DNA from: an uncultured Bacilli bacterium
GTDB taxonomy: Bacteria; Bacillota_I; Bacilli_A; RF39; UBA660
NCBI GenBank assembly: GCA_934120635.1
Contig: CAKOUR010000014.1
Span: 1 to 36,812, forward strand
Length of the DNA stretch: 36,812 bases
Direction of reading: 5' to 3'
Shown: piece by piece, positions 26,255 to 34,232 of the stretch
Numbering within the stretch: position 1 is the stretch's first letter
Layout of the letters: each line of letters begins with the position of its first letter
Translations under genes and position numbers: made by a program
The notes under the pieces: model-generated
Database searches by the model: none
Told to the model about the DNA's origin: nothing
Seen by the model: the letters and a program-made list of their open reading frames with translations, nothing else

Positions 26255-27423
26255 GGTTTCTTTTTAGCAAAACCATTAAATTTATATAATAGATCATTAA
26301 TTACTAAATCAAAACTATTGCTATATTCTATAATATTTCCATTGTATCCAGTTTTGGTAATTTGATTTTTAGCGATTAGAATTGTTCCTAGATCAAATCT
26401 ATGGTAACCTTCCATTATTAATTTTTTGATAATTTCCCATTTTATCATTGGTATGCTACGAATGTTTTTAAATTCATTAGTATAACTTTCTTTGATAAAA
26501 GTTACTTCACGATCGTTTTTAATGATTCCAACTCCAGATATCACTACGCCTTGAGGATATTTTTTTAATATAGCAGTACCTGCGATAAGTTCGTTATTAT
26601 ATGTAGTTAGTAGATGGTCAGAAGTCATTTTTCTTTCTAATAAATTTTTGGTTTTTTTGACGCTTGGATTTTTTAATTTTTGATTAAGTCTTTCGTTGTT
26701 TAATTGTTCTTTTTTGATTAAGTAGCGATAGTTATTGATATATGTTTCAGGCATTATTTTTGCTAGATAAAATTCAAATTTATTATTTTTATTTGAAAAT
26801 AATTCCATCATTTTGTTGTATCTATCTTTATTTTCTACTAAATTTAAAAAGTCTTGTTTATCTTTTTCTGTTCCTTGGTACACGGTAATTCCTTTTTTTA
26901 GGCAACTATTAATGTTTCTTCTTAAACTTCTTTTGAAGTTTTGATAAGTAGATTTAATGTCTGTTGCTTTTAATACCATTTTGTATTTTGCTGTATTGGG
27001 AATAAAGTCATATTCTAGTTTTTCAAATTCTTTAATAATACCACTATTATTTTCTTTTAAGATAAAGTCACTATCGTATACTTGATAATTAATTAGTGGA
27101 TTAATTCTTAAGTAAATATAGTTTAACTTTTTTAGATATGTTTTTAATTCTGTGGTAAAGCATTTTAGTAAGTCAAGGTTATAATAGTTTAATAAATATC
27201 CGTTAGGTACATATCCGTATCGATGTTTATTGTTAATTTTTTTTTCTAGGATTAAAGTAGCTGCGTGTACATTGTTCATTTCATCGATTAGTCCTAAGTA
27301 AAGGGGAGTGTAACCATTTTCCATTTTTAATTTGGCATATTCAACGCTTTGTTTATAATTTCTTTTACTATGTAGGTTAGAATAATTTTTAAATTGTAAT
27401 TCAGATAAGGTAATAATATGCAT
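26248..27423 (-). CDS. FemAB/FemX-type peptidoglycan bridge aminoacyltransferase
   Basis: A 391-aa protein of the FemABX family. These enzymes use aminoacyl-tRNA to add the first or later residues of the interpeptide bridge to lipid II on the cytoplasmic face. Visible are two GNAT-like halves: RYGYVPNGYLLNYYNLDLL and YIYLRINPLI in the first, YKMVLKATDIKSTYQNFKRS at the start of the second, and GYHRFDLGTI near the end. A helical arm (about 235-265: NNERLNQKLKN, then TKNLLERKM) is like the coiled coil of FemA. AAGGAGG precedes the ATG. It is monocistronic and convergent with the HD gene. Which amino acid is added cannot be told; a methicillin-type link is not implied. Confidence 0.88.
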   Translation of the reverse strand: MHIITLSELQFKNYSNLHSKRNYKQSVEYAKLKMENGYTPLYLGLIDEMNNVHAATLILEKKINNKHRYGYVPNGYLLNYYNLDLLKCFTTELKTYLKKLNYIYLRINPLINYQVYDSDFILKENNSGIIKEFEKLEYDFIPNTAKYKMVLKATDIKSTYQNFKRSLRRNINSCLKKGITVYQGTEKDKQDFLNLVENKDRYNKMMELFSNKNNKFEFYLAKIMPETYINNYRYLIKKEQLNNERLNQKLKNPSVKKTKNLLERKMTSDHLLTTYNNELIAGTAILKKYPQGVVISGVGIIKNDREVTFIKESYTNEFKNIRSIPMIKWEIIKKLIMEGYHRFDLGTILIAKNQITKTGYNGNIIEYSNSFDLVINDLLYKFNGFAKKKPK

Positions 27424-27447
27424 TTTATTCCTCCTTTTCTATTTTTA

Positions 27448-27456
27448 ATTATAGCA
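27448..27456 (-). promoter_or_regulatory. Extended -10 promoter of the FemAB gene
   Basis: On the minus strand TGCTATAAT (TGnTATAAT) lies 25 bases before the start. The -35 is weak. Confidence 0.5.
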
Positions 27457-27568
27457 ATTTTTTTATTTTTTGTATAGTCTTTAAATTAACTTTTAGTTAT
27501 TGATAAGTATTTTTTTGTTTTTTAAAATTTAAATAAAAAAGAAAAAATGTAAACTGAATTGTTTTTTC

Positions 27569-27597
27569 TTTTCAAGGAGAATTTTTTATATTATACT
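27569..27597 (+). promoter_or_regulatory. Probable promoter of the Ddl-like/ruvA unit
   Basis: TTTTCA (27569-27574), a 17-base spacer and TATACT (27592-27597), 19 bases before the start. Confidence 0.5.
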
Positions 27598-27616
27598 AGA
27601 TTTGTAGGTGATAAAA

Positions 27617-28774
27617 ATGAAATTAAATGTTGGTGTAATTTTTGGGGGGAAAAGTGTTGAACATGAAGCTTCAATTTTGACAGCTATTCAGGCTATTTCT
27701 CATATTGATAATGAAAAGTATGAGGTTATTCCGATTTATATTACAAAAGATTTGGAATGGTATACTGGTGGTTGTTTAAAATTTTTGGATACTTTCAAAG
27801 ATTTTGATTTAATTAAAAGATATGCTAAGAGAGTTATATTAGTGAATAAAGAAGGAAGATATGTTTTACAGAAAGTTGGAGTAGTTAAGAGTGAGGTTTG
27901 TGAACTTCATTTGGCTTTTCCGATGGTTCATGGGGCTAATATGGAAGATGGTTCAATTCAAGGGTATTTGAATTTGATTGGTATTCCTTATGTGGGAAGT
28001 AGTATTTATTCTTCTGTAATGGCACAGGATAAGGTTTTTATGAAACAAGTACTGATATCGAATGATATTCCTGTTACAAAATTTGTTTGGTTTGGAGAAA
28101 GGTTTTATCGAAATAAGAAGGAAGAATTGTTTAAGCAGATTGATGAATTAAAGTATCCTCTTATTATTAAGCCAGCAACTTTAGGTGGAAGTGTTGGAGT
28201 AGAAACGATTACTCAGAAGGAAGAGATTGATTCTACAATTGAGAGGGCTTTTAAATTTGATAGTAAAGTTGTAATTGAGGAGAAGATTTCTGATATGGTG
28301 GAATATAATTGTTCAGTATTGTTAACACCTAATGGAAATATTACTAGTGAAATAGAAGAGATTAAGACTAGTAAGGAAATGATTGAGTATGGAGATAAAT
28401 TTTTAGTGGGAGATGCTTTGAAGGATTCTAGTATTGAAAGGACTTGTCCTGCTGATATACAGGATAAGTTAAGAAAAGAAATTGAGACTTATTCTTTGGC
28501 TGTTTTTAAGATGTTGAATATGCGTGGTACTGCTAGAATTGATTTTTTGTATGATACTAAAAATAAAAAATTATATGTTGATGAGGTGAATAGTATTCCT
28601 TGGTGTTTTGCGCATCATTTATGGGAAGCTAGAAATATTTCTTATCGTGAACTTTTGAATGTAATGATTCAAGATGCTATTTCAGTAGAGGTAAAACATC
28701 AAGAGATGACTTTAACAATAAATTCTGATGTTATAAAAAATACAACTAATGCTAAGTTAAAGGAGATGAAGTAA
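27617..28774 (+). CDS. ddl: D-alanine--D-alanine ligase family protein
   Basis: A 385-aa ATP-grasp enzyme. Ddl joins two D-Ala for the peptidoglycan stem peptide. Visible are VIFGGKSVEHEAS (the N-terminal Gly loop and Glu15/Glu17), GIPYVGSS, AQDKVFMKQVL, PLIIKPATLGGSVGVE (ATP loop), RGTARIDFLYD and VDEVNSIPWCFAHHLWEA. In most Ddl enzymes the last block reads NTxPG; here the Gly is Trp, with Cys next, so the substrate pocket edge is unusual. A GTG at 27608 is in frame, but TAGGTGAT fits the ATG at 27617. The stop overlaps the ruvA start by one base. D-Ala-D-Ala is most likely; a different D-Ala-D-X product is possible. Confidence 0.88.
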   Translation: MKLNVGVIFGGKSVEHEASILTAIQAISHIDNEKYEVIPIYITKDLEWYTGGCLKFLDTFKDFDLIKRYAKRVILVNKEGRYVLQKVGVVKSEVCELHLAFPMVHGANMEDGSIQGYLNLIGIPYVGSSIYSSVMAQDKVFMKQVLISNDIPVTKFVWFGERFYRNKKEELFKQIDELKYPLIIKPATLGGSVGVETITQKEEIDSTIERAFKFDSKVVIEEKISDMVEYNCSVLLTPNGNITSEIEEIKTSKEMIEYGDKFLVGDALKDSSIERTCPADIQDKLRKEIETYSLAVFKMLNMRGTARIDFLYDTKNKKLYVDEVNSIPWCFAHHLWEARNISYRELLNVMIQDAISVEVKHQEMTLTINSDVIKNTTNAKLKEMK

Positions 28775-29334
28775 TGTACGGATATATTAAGGGAAAAATT
28801 ACGGAAATTGATAGTAATAATATTGTTTTAGAGAATAATGATATTGGTTATTTGATTTATGTTCCTAATCCTTATTCGTATCGATTAAATGAGGTAGTTA
28901 CTGTTTATACTTATACTAAGGTAGGAGAAGATGAGTATACTTTATATGGATTTCAATCTAGAGAACAAAAAGAACTTTTTTTAAAATTGATTTCTGTAAA
29001 GGGGCTAGGTCCTAAGATGGCTTTACCTATTATTGCAACGGGAAGTTTTACTTCTATTGCCGATGCAATTGAGAATAATAATTTGAGTTATTTGAAAAAA
29101 TTCCCTAAGATAGGGGATAAAGTTGCTAAGCAGATGGTTTTAGATTTGAAAGGAAAACTTAATGCTGTAAATACGGGGTTATTTGCTAAGGAAGACTTTA
29201 CTGATGAGTTGACAGAAGTGTTATTAGGACTGGGCTATAAGCAGGCTGATGTAAAGAAGGTAGCGACGAAAGTAGATGGAAATTTATCTTTAGAAGAGCA
29301 AATTAAAGAAGCTTTGAAATTAATGTTAAAATAG
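28774..29334 (+). CDS. ruvA: Holliday junction DNA helicase subunit RuvA
   Basis: A 186-aa protein, near the usual 190-205. RuvA tetramers bind Holliday junctions and load RuvB for branch migration. Visible are MYGYIKGKITEI at the N-terminus (OB domain), TLYGFQSREQKELFLKLISV, and helix-hairpin-helix pairs VKGLGPKMALPI and FPKIGDKVAKQMVLDLKGKL, then the small C-terminal domain (LLGLGYKQADVKK). AAGGAG lies inside the end of the Ddl gene, and the start codon shares one base with its stop, so they are coupled. ruvB does not follow, which is unlike the usual ruvAB order. Confidence 0.95.
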   Translation: MYGYIKGKITEIDSNNIVLENNDIGYLIYVPNPYSYRLNEVVTVYTYTKVGEDEYTLYGFQSREQKELFLKLISVKGLGPKMALPIIATGSFTSIADAIENNNLSYLKKFPKIGDKVAKQMVLDLKGKLNAVNTGLFAKEDFTDELTEVLLGLGYKQADVKKVATKVDGNLSLEEQIKEALKLMLK

Positions 29335-29469
29335 TAGGGGTTAATATTTTACTTAGATAGTGTATTAAAATTCATTATGTTATTGGTTCATAGCTTTTTT
29401 GGTTATGGACTTTCTTTTTGTCTATATTTTTTTTCTTAGATGTGGTATGATAGATAACCAGGTGGTAAA

Positions 29470-30897
29470 ATGATTCAAAAATTAATTAATAAGGTAAAAG
29501 AAATCTTTTCTTTTTATCGAGATAAATATTATTCAAAAATAGAATATAAAAATTATGATGTTGATTCCTTTCATCAAGATTCTTTAGAGAATTCTTTAAT
29601 TGATCGAGGAGATAAAATAGAAAAAATTTGTGAAGATATCGAGAAAAAAGATTTTTCTGGAGAAGAAAATACAAAAGTTGAATTAAAAAAAACGGGGAAA
29701 AAGAAAATAATATATCCTTTATCAAAGTTATTGATAGGAGATATTGTTTGGGCGAATCGATATGAAAGTGATGAAGAAAGGGAACAAATATTAAAGGGAC
29801 ATGAGATTGGTCCATATATTATTATTGGTTTTGAAAAAGATGAGCCAATTGGGGTATATGCAACATCAAGAAATAAGAAAGAATTTTTATTATTAGGAAA
29901 GATTATTGGGGAGAAAAATACTTATATTAATGTTTCTAAAATGAAAAAAATTACTGAAGAAAATTATAGAGGAAAAGTTCCTTGTACATTAAGTAATGAT
30001 AATTTATTAAAGATTAAGAAAAAAATTTATGGAGAAGGGAATAGTGATTATTTTAGCACTGAAGATATTTCTTATGGTGTTGGAGATATTTTAAAGAGTA
30101 AACATGGCTATTACTTCATTATTGATATTTTAGAGGGAAAGTATATTTATAGTAAAATAGATAGTTATTCTTTTTATTTAAATCAAATTGATTTTGGAAG
30201 GTATAAGTTTAATCTTATTTCATCTGCTTTGAAAGGAAGATACGTGAATACAATATCTTCAGAACAATTAAAGGTAATAAAAGCACAATATAAGGAATAT
30301 TTAACTTTGGAGAAAGCGAAGATGACTAATCAATTGGATGTTGGTTATGTTGTTTTGTATCGTTCTTCTTATTACTATGTTTCTAGTATTTGTCGTGATC
30401 AATATACTTTAGTTTTACTTCAAGAAGCATCAAAGCATGATACGGATACCATAGGAATGGAAGATTTGTATTTTCATCCAGTATTTGATTATACGATTGA
30501 AATTAATAAGAGAAATCATTATTCAATTTTTGCTGTAACAGAGGATAAAACAAGAGAAAAATTTAAAGAATTAAAATTAAATTATAAAAGGAATTTAAAA
30601 CTAGAAAAACAGGAACTAATTAAGAGAAAAAAACAGTTAGAAGAATTAAACTTGCTAAAAAATACTTATTCCGTTGGGAGTATTATAGAAAATGAGGCAT
30701 ATTTTAAGGTTAGATTTTTAGTAGTAGGGTATAATGAGGAAGAATTGATTACAATTAATTTAGATCAATATGAAGAGAAACAGATGATTAAGTATTATAC
30801 TTTTAATATTAAAGATAAAAGTAATCAATTTATTGAAACATATAATCATATGGATTTTATCTCAAGTAAGGTAAAGTCATTAACGTTGAAACAATAG
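29470..30897 (+). CDS. Protein of tandem degenerate MazF/PemK-like SH3 domains
   Basis: A 475-aa cytoplasmic protein with at least two clear, probably four, related modules. Module 1 (about 85-188): LLIGDIVWANRY, GPYIIIGFEKD, GVYATSRNK, TYINVSKMKKI, YRGKVPCTLSNDNLLKIKKK, which follows the MazF/PemK order. Module 2 (about 200-275): YGVGDILKSKHGYYFIIDI, then LKGRYVNTISSEQLKVIK, matching the end of module 1. Module 3 (about 287-350): DVGYVVLYRSSYYYVSSI. Module 4 (about 398-475): YSVGSIIENEAYFKVRFLVVG. The catalytic Arg of MazF (xRPxlvi) is replaced (EIGPYIIIG), so RNase activity is unlikely. Basic helices link modules. AGGTGG precedes the ATG; an extended -10 (TGGTATGAT, 29443-29451) is a possible promoter. 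No antitoxin is adjacent. Function unknown; RNA or ribosome binding is a guess. Confidence 0.65.
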   Translation: MIQKLINKVKEIFSFYRDKYYSKIEYKNYDVDSFHQDSLENSLIDRGDKIEKICEDIEKKDFSGEENTKVELKKTGKKKIIYPLSKLLIGDIVWANRYESDEEREQILKGHEIGPYIIIGFEKDEPIGVYATSRNKKEFLLLGKIIGEKNTYINVSKMKKITEENYRGKVPCTLSNDNLLKIKKKIYGEGNSDYFSTEDISYGVGDILKSKHGYYFIIDILEGKYIYSKIDSYSFYLNQIDFGRYKFNLISSALKGRYVNTISSEQLKVIKAQYKEYLTLEKAKMTNQLDVGYVVLYRSSYYYVSSICRDQYTLVLLQEASKHDTDTIGMEDLYFHPVFDYTIEINKRNHYSIFAVTEDKTREKFKELKLNYKRNLKLEKQELIKRKKQLEELNLLKNTYSVGSIIENEAYFKVRFLVVGYNEEELITINLDQYEEKQMIKYYTFNIKDKSNQFIETYNHMDFISSKVKSLTLKQ

Positions 30898-30950
30898 AAA
30901 AAGTTTGTCTTTATTTATTCAAAATATTTATCAGAATTTTCAATAACACT

Positions 30951-30979
30951 TTGAAAGTAAAAAAAGAATATGCTATAAT
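30951..30979 (+). promoter_or_regulatory. Strong sigma-A promoter for the 384-aa gene
   Basis: TTGAAA (30951-30956), a 17-base spacer and TATAAT (30974-30979) with an extended TGC, 25 bases before the start. Confidence 0.85.
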
Positions 30980-31004
30980 TGAGTTAGAATAAAGAGGTGA
31001 TATT

Positions 31005-32159
31005 TTGGGTAAGTATGATGCAATTTTAAAAGAGAAAAAAGTATATCAAGATCCTCAAGTTCATCATAGTAAATACACAAAATATGTTATTATTTATTTT
31101 TTCTCTATTTTTCTTGTTTTGGGAATTAGCTATTTTATTTATTATCGTACAGTATTATCTTTTGAACAAGTTTTACAGAATGATTTTTCTGTTTTGAAGA
31201 AGCAATACGCTAATGTTTTTACTTCAATTATTCCTAAAAATGTTGTTTCTTCTTCTAGTTTGGAAGGAACAATTACTTTAGAAGATAGTGCTTATAATTA
31301 TGGAATATTAAGAGAAGAGAATGGGGTACAATTGGAACTTTCTAATCAGGATAATTATTTATATTCGAAGATTACTTCTCAAGATTATTCTTTGGAGTTA
31401 GGGAGTTTTTCTCGTTATGGGGTGGTTTATTCACAGGATCTTTTGTATGAAGATTTGGTTTCTCGGTTAAAGAAAAAAATTTCTGAGATTAAGGCTATTA
31501 AGAATTTATATTTAGAGGGGAATGTTCCTATTGTAGAGTTTAGTTTTTCTTTGAGTGAGAAAGATATTAATGATATTTTGGGAAGTAATTATCTTAAGGA
31601 TAAATATAATATTATTGTAACTATTAAAAATAATGCTTTGACTAATGAGGTTGTTTCTATTAAGTGTGCAGTTACTAATCAGAAAAATGGATCGAGAAGT
31701 ATTTTAGAATATAAAGATAAAGAAGTTGTTTATGAAGCTTCTAAAGCAAAGAAATATCGATTAGTCATGGAAAATAAGAAGAAAAATTTTCAATTAAGAA
31801 TTTATGAGAATGGGGAGTTATACAGTATTTTTTCTGGAGAAGCTTCTTCTTATCGCTATTGCTATTCTTATCAAGTTATTAATAAAGTTTATAATCTTCA
31901 GTTAATTATTCAAGAGGAAAAAGGAGGGTATTCCTACTCATTAAATTCTAGTATTGAAAAGGAAGGAGAAACTACGGAAAAGGCAGTTAAAGCTGTTTTA
32001 AGAAATGAAAAAAATGATCTTTTAGAAGAAAGTGATGCTAAGAGGATTAATTATCAAAATCTTACTTCTAGTGAAAAAGAGGATTTTCAAAAAAAATTAA
32101 AGGAGTTTCTTTCTCCTTTAGAAAAGCTTGTTCATTATTACAAAAATGATATCGATTAA
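31005..32159 (+). CDS. Membrane-anchored extracytoplasmic protein, function unknown
   Basis: A 384-aa protein that starts with TTG; GAGGTGAT (30994-31001) is correctly spaced, no ATG lies near, and the strong promoter is just upstream. A short cytoplasmic segment with LYS/HIS (residues 1-25) precedes one membrane helix (about 27-47). The outer part is about 335 aa of alternating beta strands and Lys/Glu-rich turns, with two possible related halves (SSLEGTITLEDSAYNYG and KKYRLVMENKKKNFQLRIYE) that suggest a beta-sheet lipid- or polymer-contact fold. It is followed by a helical C-terminus (LTSSEKEDFQKKLKEFLSPL). I do not recognise the family. Its last 42 bases overlap the convergent CmpB-type gene. 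Confidence 0.72.
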   Translation: MGKYDAILKEKKVYQDPQVHHSKYTKYVIIYFFSIFLVLGISYFIYYRTVLSFEQVLQNDFSVLKKQYANVFTSIIPKNVVSSSSLEGTITLEDSAYNYGILREENGVQLELSNQDNYLYSKITSQDYSLELGSFSRYGVVYSQDLLYEDLVSRLKKKISEIKAIKNLYLEGNVPIVEFSFSLSEKDINDILGSNYLKDKYNIIVTIKNNALTNEVVSIKCAVTNQKNGSRSILEYKDKEVVYEASKAKKYRLVMENKKKNFQLRIYENGELYSIFSGEASSYRYCYSYQVINKVYNLQLIIQEEKGGYSYSLNSSIEKEGETTEKAVKAVLRNEKNDLLEESDAKRINYQNLTSSEKEDFQKKLKEFLSPLEKLVHYYKNDID

Positions 32160-32621
32160 TTGAATAATTATTAAGGCTATACTAATTTTTTTAGGAATCT
32201 TTTCTAGTAGGGGATCAAAAACTTTTTTGGCAAAATATAAGTAAAGGTAGCCTAGGATTCCCCATATTATAGATAGTTCTAAACATACATAGTGTCCTAA
32301 ATGATAAGGTTTGTTGGAATAATCCCATAGTCTTATTTGAAAGATTTTATAGAGAATGATTCCTCCTAGAAATTCGATTAGGCTCATCAATATTGTTGAT
32401 GAAAGAAATGTGATAAATAGTTTCTTGATTTTGTTTCCTTTTATTTTGGATAAAAAATACTTATCTAGTGCATTTAATCCTAAGATGCCGAATCCATAGA
32501 CATAGGTTACTGGTCCATAAGATATTCCACTATGTCTTTTACTTTTTTTGACTTTATAGATTGTACTTTCTAAGATAAATCCTAATATTGAATAAAAAAT
32601 TAGACAGTTATAAGAATACAT
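32118..32621 (-). CDS. CmpB-type (PF06541-like) membrane protein
   Basis: A 167-aa protein with about five hydrophobic helices and the family-like segments YSILGFILESTIYK, GISYGPVTYVYGFGIL, LIEFLGGIILYKIF, LWDYSNKPYHLGHYVCLELS and IIWGILG. The group is annotated as a putative ABC-transporter type IV membrane subunit, but its function is not known. A GTG at 32630 is in frame; AGGTGAT six bases before the ATG at 32621 is preferred. This site and start lie inside an inverted repeat (32619-32644). Its 3' end overlaps the 384-aa gene tail-to-tail by 42 bases. No ATPase partner is adjacent. Confidence 0.78.
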   Translation of the reverse strand: MYSYNCLIFYSILGFILESTIYKVKKSKRHSGISYGPVTYVYGFGILGLNALDKYFLSKIKGNKIKKLFITFLSSTILMSLIEFLGGIILYKIFQIRLWDYSNKPYHLGHYVCLELSIIWGILGYLYLYFAKKVFDPLLEKIPKKISIALIIIQLIDIIFVIMNKLF

Positions 32622-32644
32622 AATTATCACCTAAGGTAATTATG
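32619..32644 (-). promoter_or_regulatory. Inverted repeat covering the CmpB-type gene's ribosome site and start
   Basis: On the minus strand CATAATTACCT precedes and can pair with AGGTGATAATTATG, which contains the ribosome site and start codon; the pairing is perfect except for a small bulge. It could sequester translation or bind a protein. Confidence 0.45.
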
Positions 32645-32647
32645 TAC

Positions 32648-32689
32648 AAAAAAGAAGAATAATATTCAAAAAATACTATTCTTCTTTTT
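32648..32689 (-). terminator. Strong terminator after the SASP gene
   Basis: AAAAAAGAAGAATA (32648-32661) and TATTCTTCTTTTT (32677-32689) form a 13-pair stem with T-runs on both strands. It lies just downstream of the minus-strand SASP gene. Confidence 0.88.
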
Positions 32690-32703
32690 AAATTTTTAAT
32701 ATC

Positions 32704-32916
32704 TTATTTTGTTTGGTTATAGTTAGAACCGTTTAATTGGTTTTCTCCTAATTTAACTAATCTTTTAGTGATTTCACCACCAACTGATCCGTTAGCTCTA
32801 GAAGTAGCATCTGGTCCAAGGTTAACACCAAATTCGTTAGCAATTTCATATTTCATTCTTTCGATGGCTTGCTTTGCACCTGGAACTACCATTTTGTTAT
32901 TGTTTTGGCTGTTCAT
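32704..32916 (-). CDS. Alpha/beta-type small acid-soluble spore protein
   Basis: A 70-aa protein with the full SASP signature: RMKYEIANEFGVNLGPDATS contains the GPR protease site (EIA) and is followed by ANGSVGGEITKRLV. These proteins coat forespore DNA, shift it to an A-like form, protect it from UV, and are degraded at germination. A GTG three codons upstream is in frame, but AGGAGGTG six bases before the ATG at 32916 is decisive. A possible sigma-G promoter lies upstream and a strong terminator downstream, so it is monocistronic. This is the clearest sporulation marker in the window. Confidence 0.95.
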   Translation of the reverse strand: MNSQNNNKMVVPGAKQAIERMKYEIANEFGVNLGPDATSRANGSVGGEITKRLVKLGENQLNGSNYNQTK

Positions 32917-32934
32917 TATGTTCACCTCCTACAC

Positions 32935-32963
32935 TAATAGGTTGTGAACTTTTTGTTATTTCA
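32935..32963 (-). promoter_or_regulatory. Possible sigma-G (forespore) promoter of the SASP gene
   Basis: On the minus strand TGAAAT (32958-32963) and CCTATTA (32935-32941) resemble the sigma-G consensus TGAATA / CATACTA at 16-17-base spacing, with mismatches. Confidence 0.35.
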
Positions 32964-32989
32964 TACTTAAAAGTATTTGGTAATTTTTT

Positions 32990-34177
32990 CTAAAATTGGT
33001 ATTTCTTTTTTTCTTCGGATTTATCTATTTTAATTGTTTCTACTGTTTCTACAGCTTCTTTTATCATTTTGTTGTAGTCTATCTTTTTTTCATACTCTAA
33101 GCATTTTTCTAAAACTGGATGGATGACTGGATGTTTAGGTAGGAATATCGTACAACAATCTTCATAAGGTAAGATAGATATTTCGTAAGTTCCTATTTTT
33201 TTAGCAATTTCAATAATTTCTAATTTGTCTAAGCATGCTACAGGACGAATAACAGGAATATTTGTTACTTGGTTAATTGCACACATACTAGGTAATGTTT
33301 GACTTGCAACTTGTCCTACGGATTCTCCATTAATTAAAATATACGAATTTGTTTTTTTAATCATTTCTTCTCCAATACGATACATCATTCTTCTCATGAT
33401 GGTAATCATATAATCTGGATTAATATTTTTATAAATATTTTCTTGAATATTGGTAAAATTAATAACATGTAATTTAATATTTGGTTGATATTTAGAAAGT
33501 TCTTTTACTAAATTTTTTACTTTCTTCTTGGCTAGTTCTGAAGTATGAGGTGGAGATTCAAAATATAAACATTCAATTTTGATGCCTCTTTTCATTGCCA
33601 TATATCCTGCAACAGGAGAGTCAATTCCACCTGATAGCATTAGAATTCCTTTTCCTGCAACACCAACTGGATATCCACCAGCTCCTTCATAGATTTCTCC
33701 ATAGATGTATGAAAATTCTTCTCTAATTTCTATTTTAACGGTATAATCTGGTTGATGAACATCTACAGAAATATTGGGAATGTTTTTTAAGATTAGTCCT
33801 CCAATTTCACGACTAAATTCCATACTAGAAATAGGAAAGTTTTTGTTACTTCTTTTAGTTTCTACTTTAAAAGTTTTAAAAGGTATTGTTTTTACAATGG
33901 TTAAAATATTTTCTTTTAAACTTTCAATATTATTATCACTCTTGTAGGCAATAACTATACGATGAATTCCAAAAATATTTTTTAATTTTTCAATGATATT
34001 TGGTATTCTATCTTCATCGTTTGGTTCAATAAACATTCGAACTCTATTAGTAATAATTTTAATATTTTCTTCTTTTAGACTATTATTTATATTATTTTGT
34101 AATGTTTGAATAAATAAGTTTCTGTTTTGTTTTTTTGTTGTTAATTCTCCATATTGAATTAAGATAACTTTTTTCAT
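32990..34177 (-). CDS. thiI: tRNA 4-thiouridine synthase ThiI
   Basis: A 395-aa protein with the NFLD-THUMP-PP-loop layout, without the C-terminal rhodanese domain (normal for Bacillota). ThiI thiolates U8 of tRNA and can feed sulfur to thiamine thiazole synthesis. Visible are IQYGELTTKKQNR at the N-terminus, the THUMP region (about 60-165; VDVHQPDYTVKIEI), the ATP PP-loop MLSGGIDSPVAGYMAMKRG, and YFESPPHTSELAKKKV. The conserved late block INGESVGQVASQTL and the CCTIFLPKHP motif are present. GAAAGAAGGG precedes the ATG. It has a consensus promoter and lies downstream of an apparent small RNA gene. No NifZ/IscS-type desulfurase is adjacent. Confidence 0.95.
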   Translation of the reverse strand: MKKVILIQYGELTTKKQNRNLFIQTLQNNINNSLKEENIKIITNRVRMFIEPNDEDRIPNIIEKLKNIFGIHRIVIAYKSDNNIESLKENILTIVKTIPFKTFKVETKRSNKNFPISSMEFSREIGGLILKNIPNISVDVHQPDYTVKIEIREEFSYIYGEIYEGAGGYPVGVAGKGILMLSGGIDSPVAGYMAMKRGIKIECLYFESPPHTSELAKKKVKNLVKELSKYQPNIKLHVINFTNIQENIYKNINPDYMITIMRRMMYRIGEEMIKKTNSYILINGESVGQVASQTLPSMCAINQVTNIPVIRPVACLDKLEIIEIAKKIGTYEISILPYEDCCTIFLPKHPVIHPVLEKCLEYEKKIDYNKMIKEAVETVETIKIDKSEEKKKYQF

Positions 34178-34200
34178 AGGATCCCTTCTTTCGTATATTC

Positions 34201-34229
34201 ATTATAAAAATAAAAAAACTATCTGTCAA
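34201..34229 (-). promoter_or_regulatory. Consensus sigma-A promoter of thiI
   Basis: On the minus strand a perfect TTGACA (34224-34229), a 17-base spacer and a perfect TATAAT (34201-34206), 24 bases before the start. Confidence 0.9.
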
Positions 34230-34232
34230 TAA

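Noticed and set aside
29385..29418. Weak hairpin after ruvA (GTTCATA with TATGGAC) considered as a terminator
   Set aside because: Seven pairs with a G-U and an interrupted T-tract; too weak to list with confidence.
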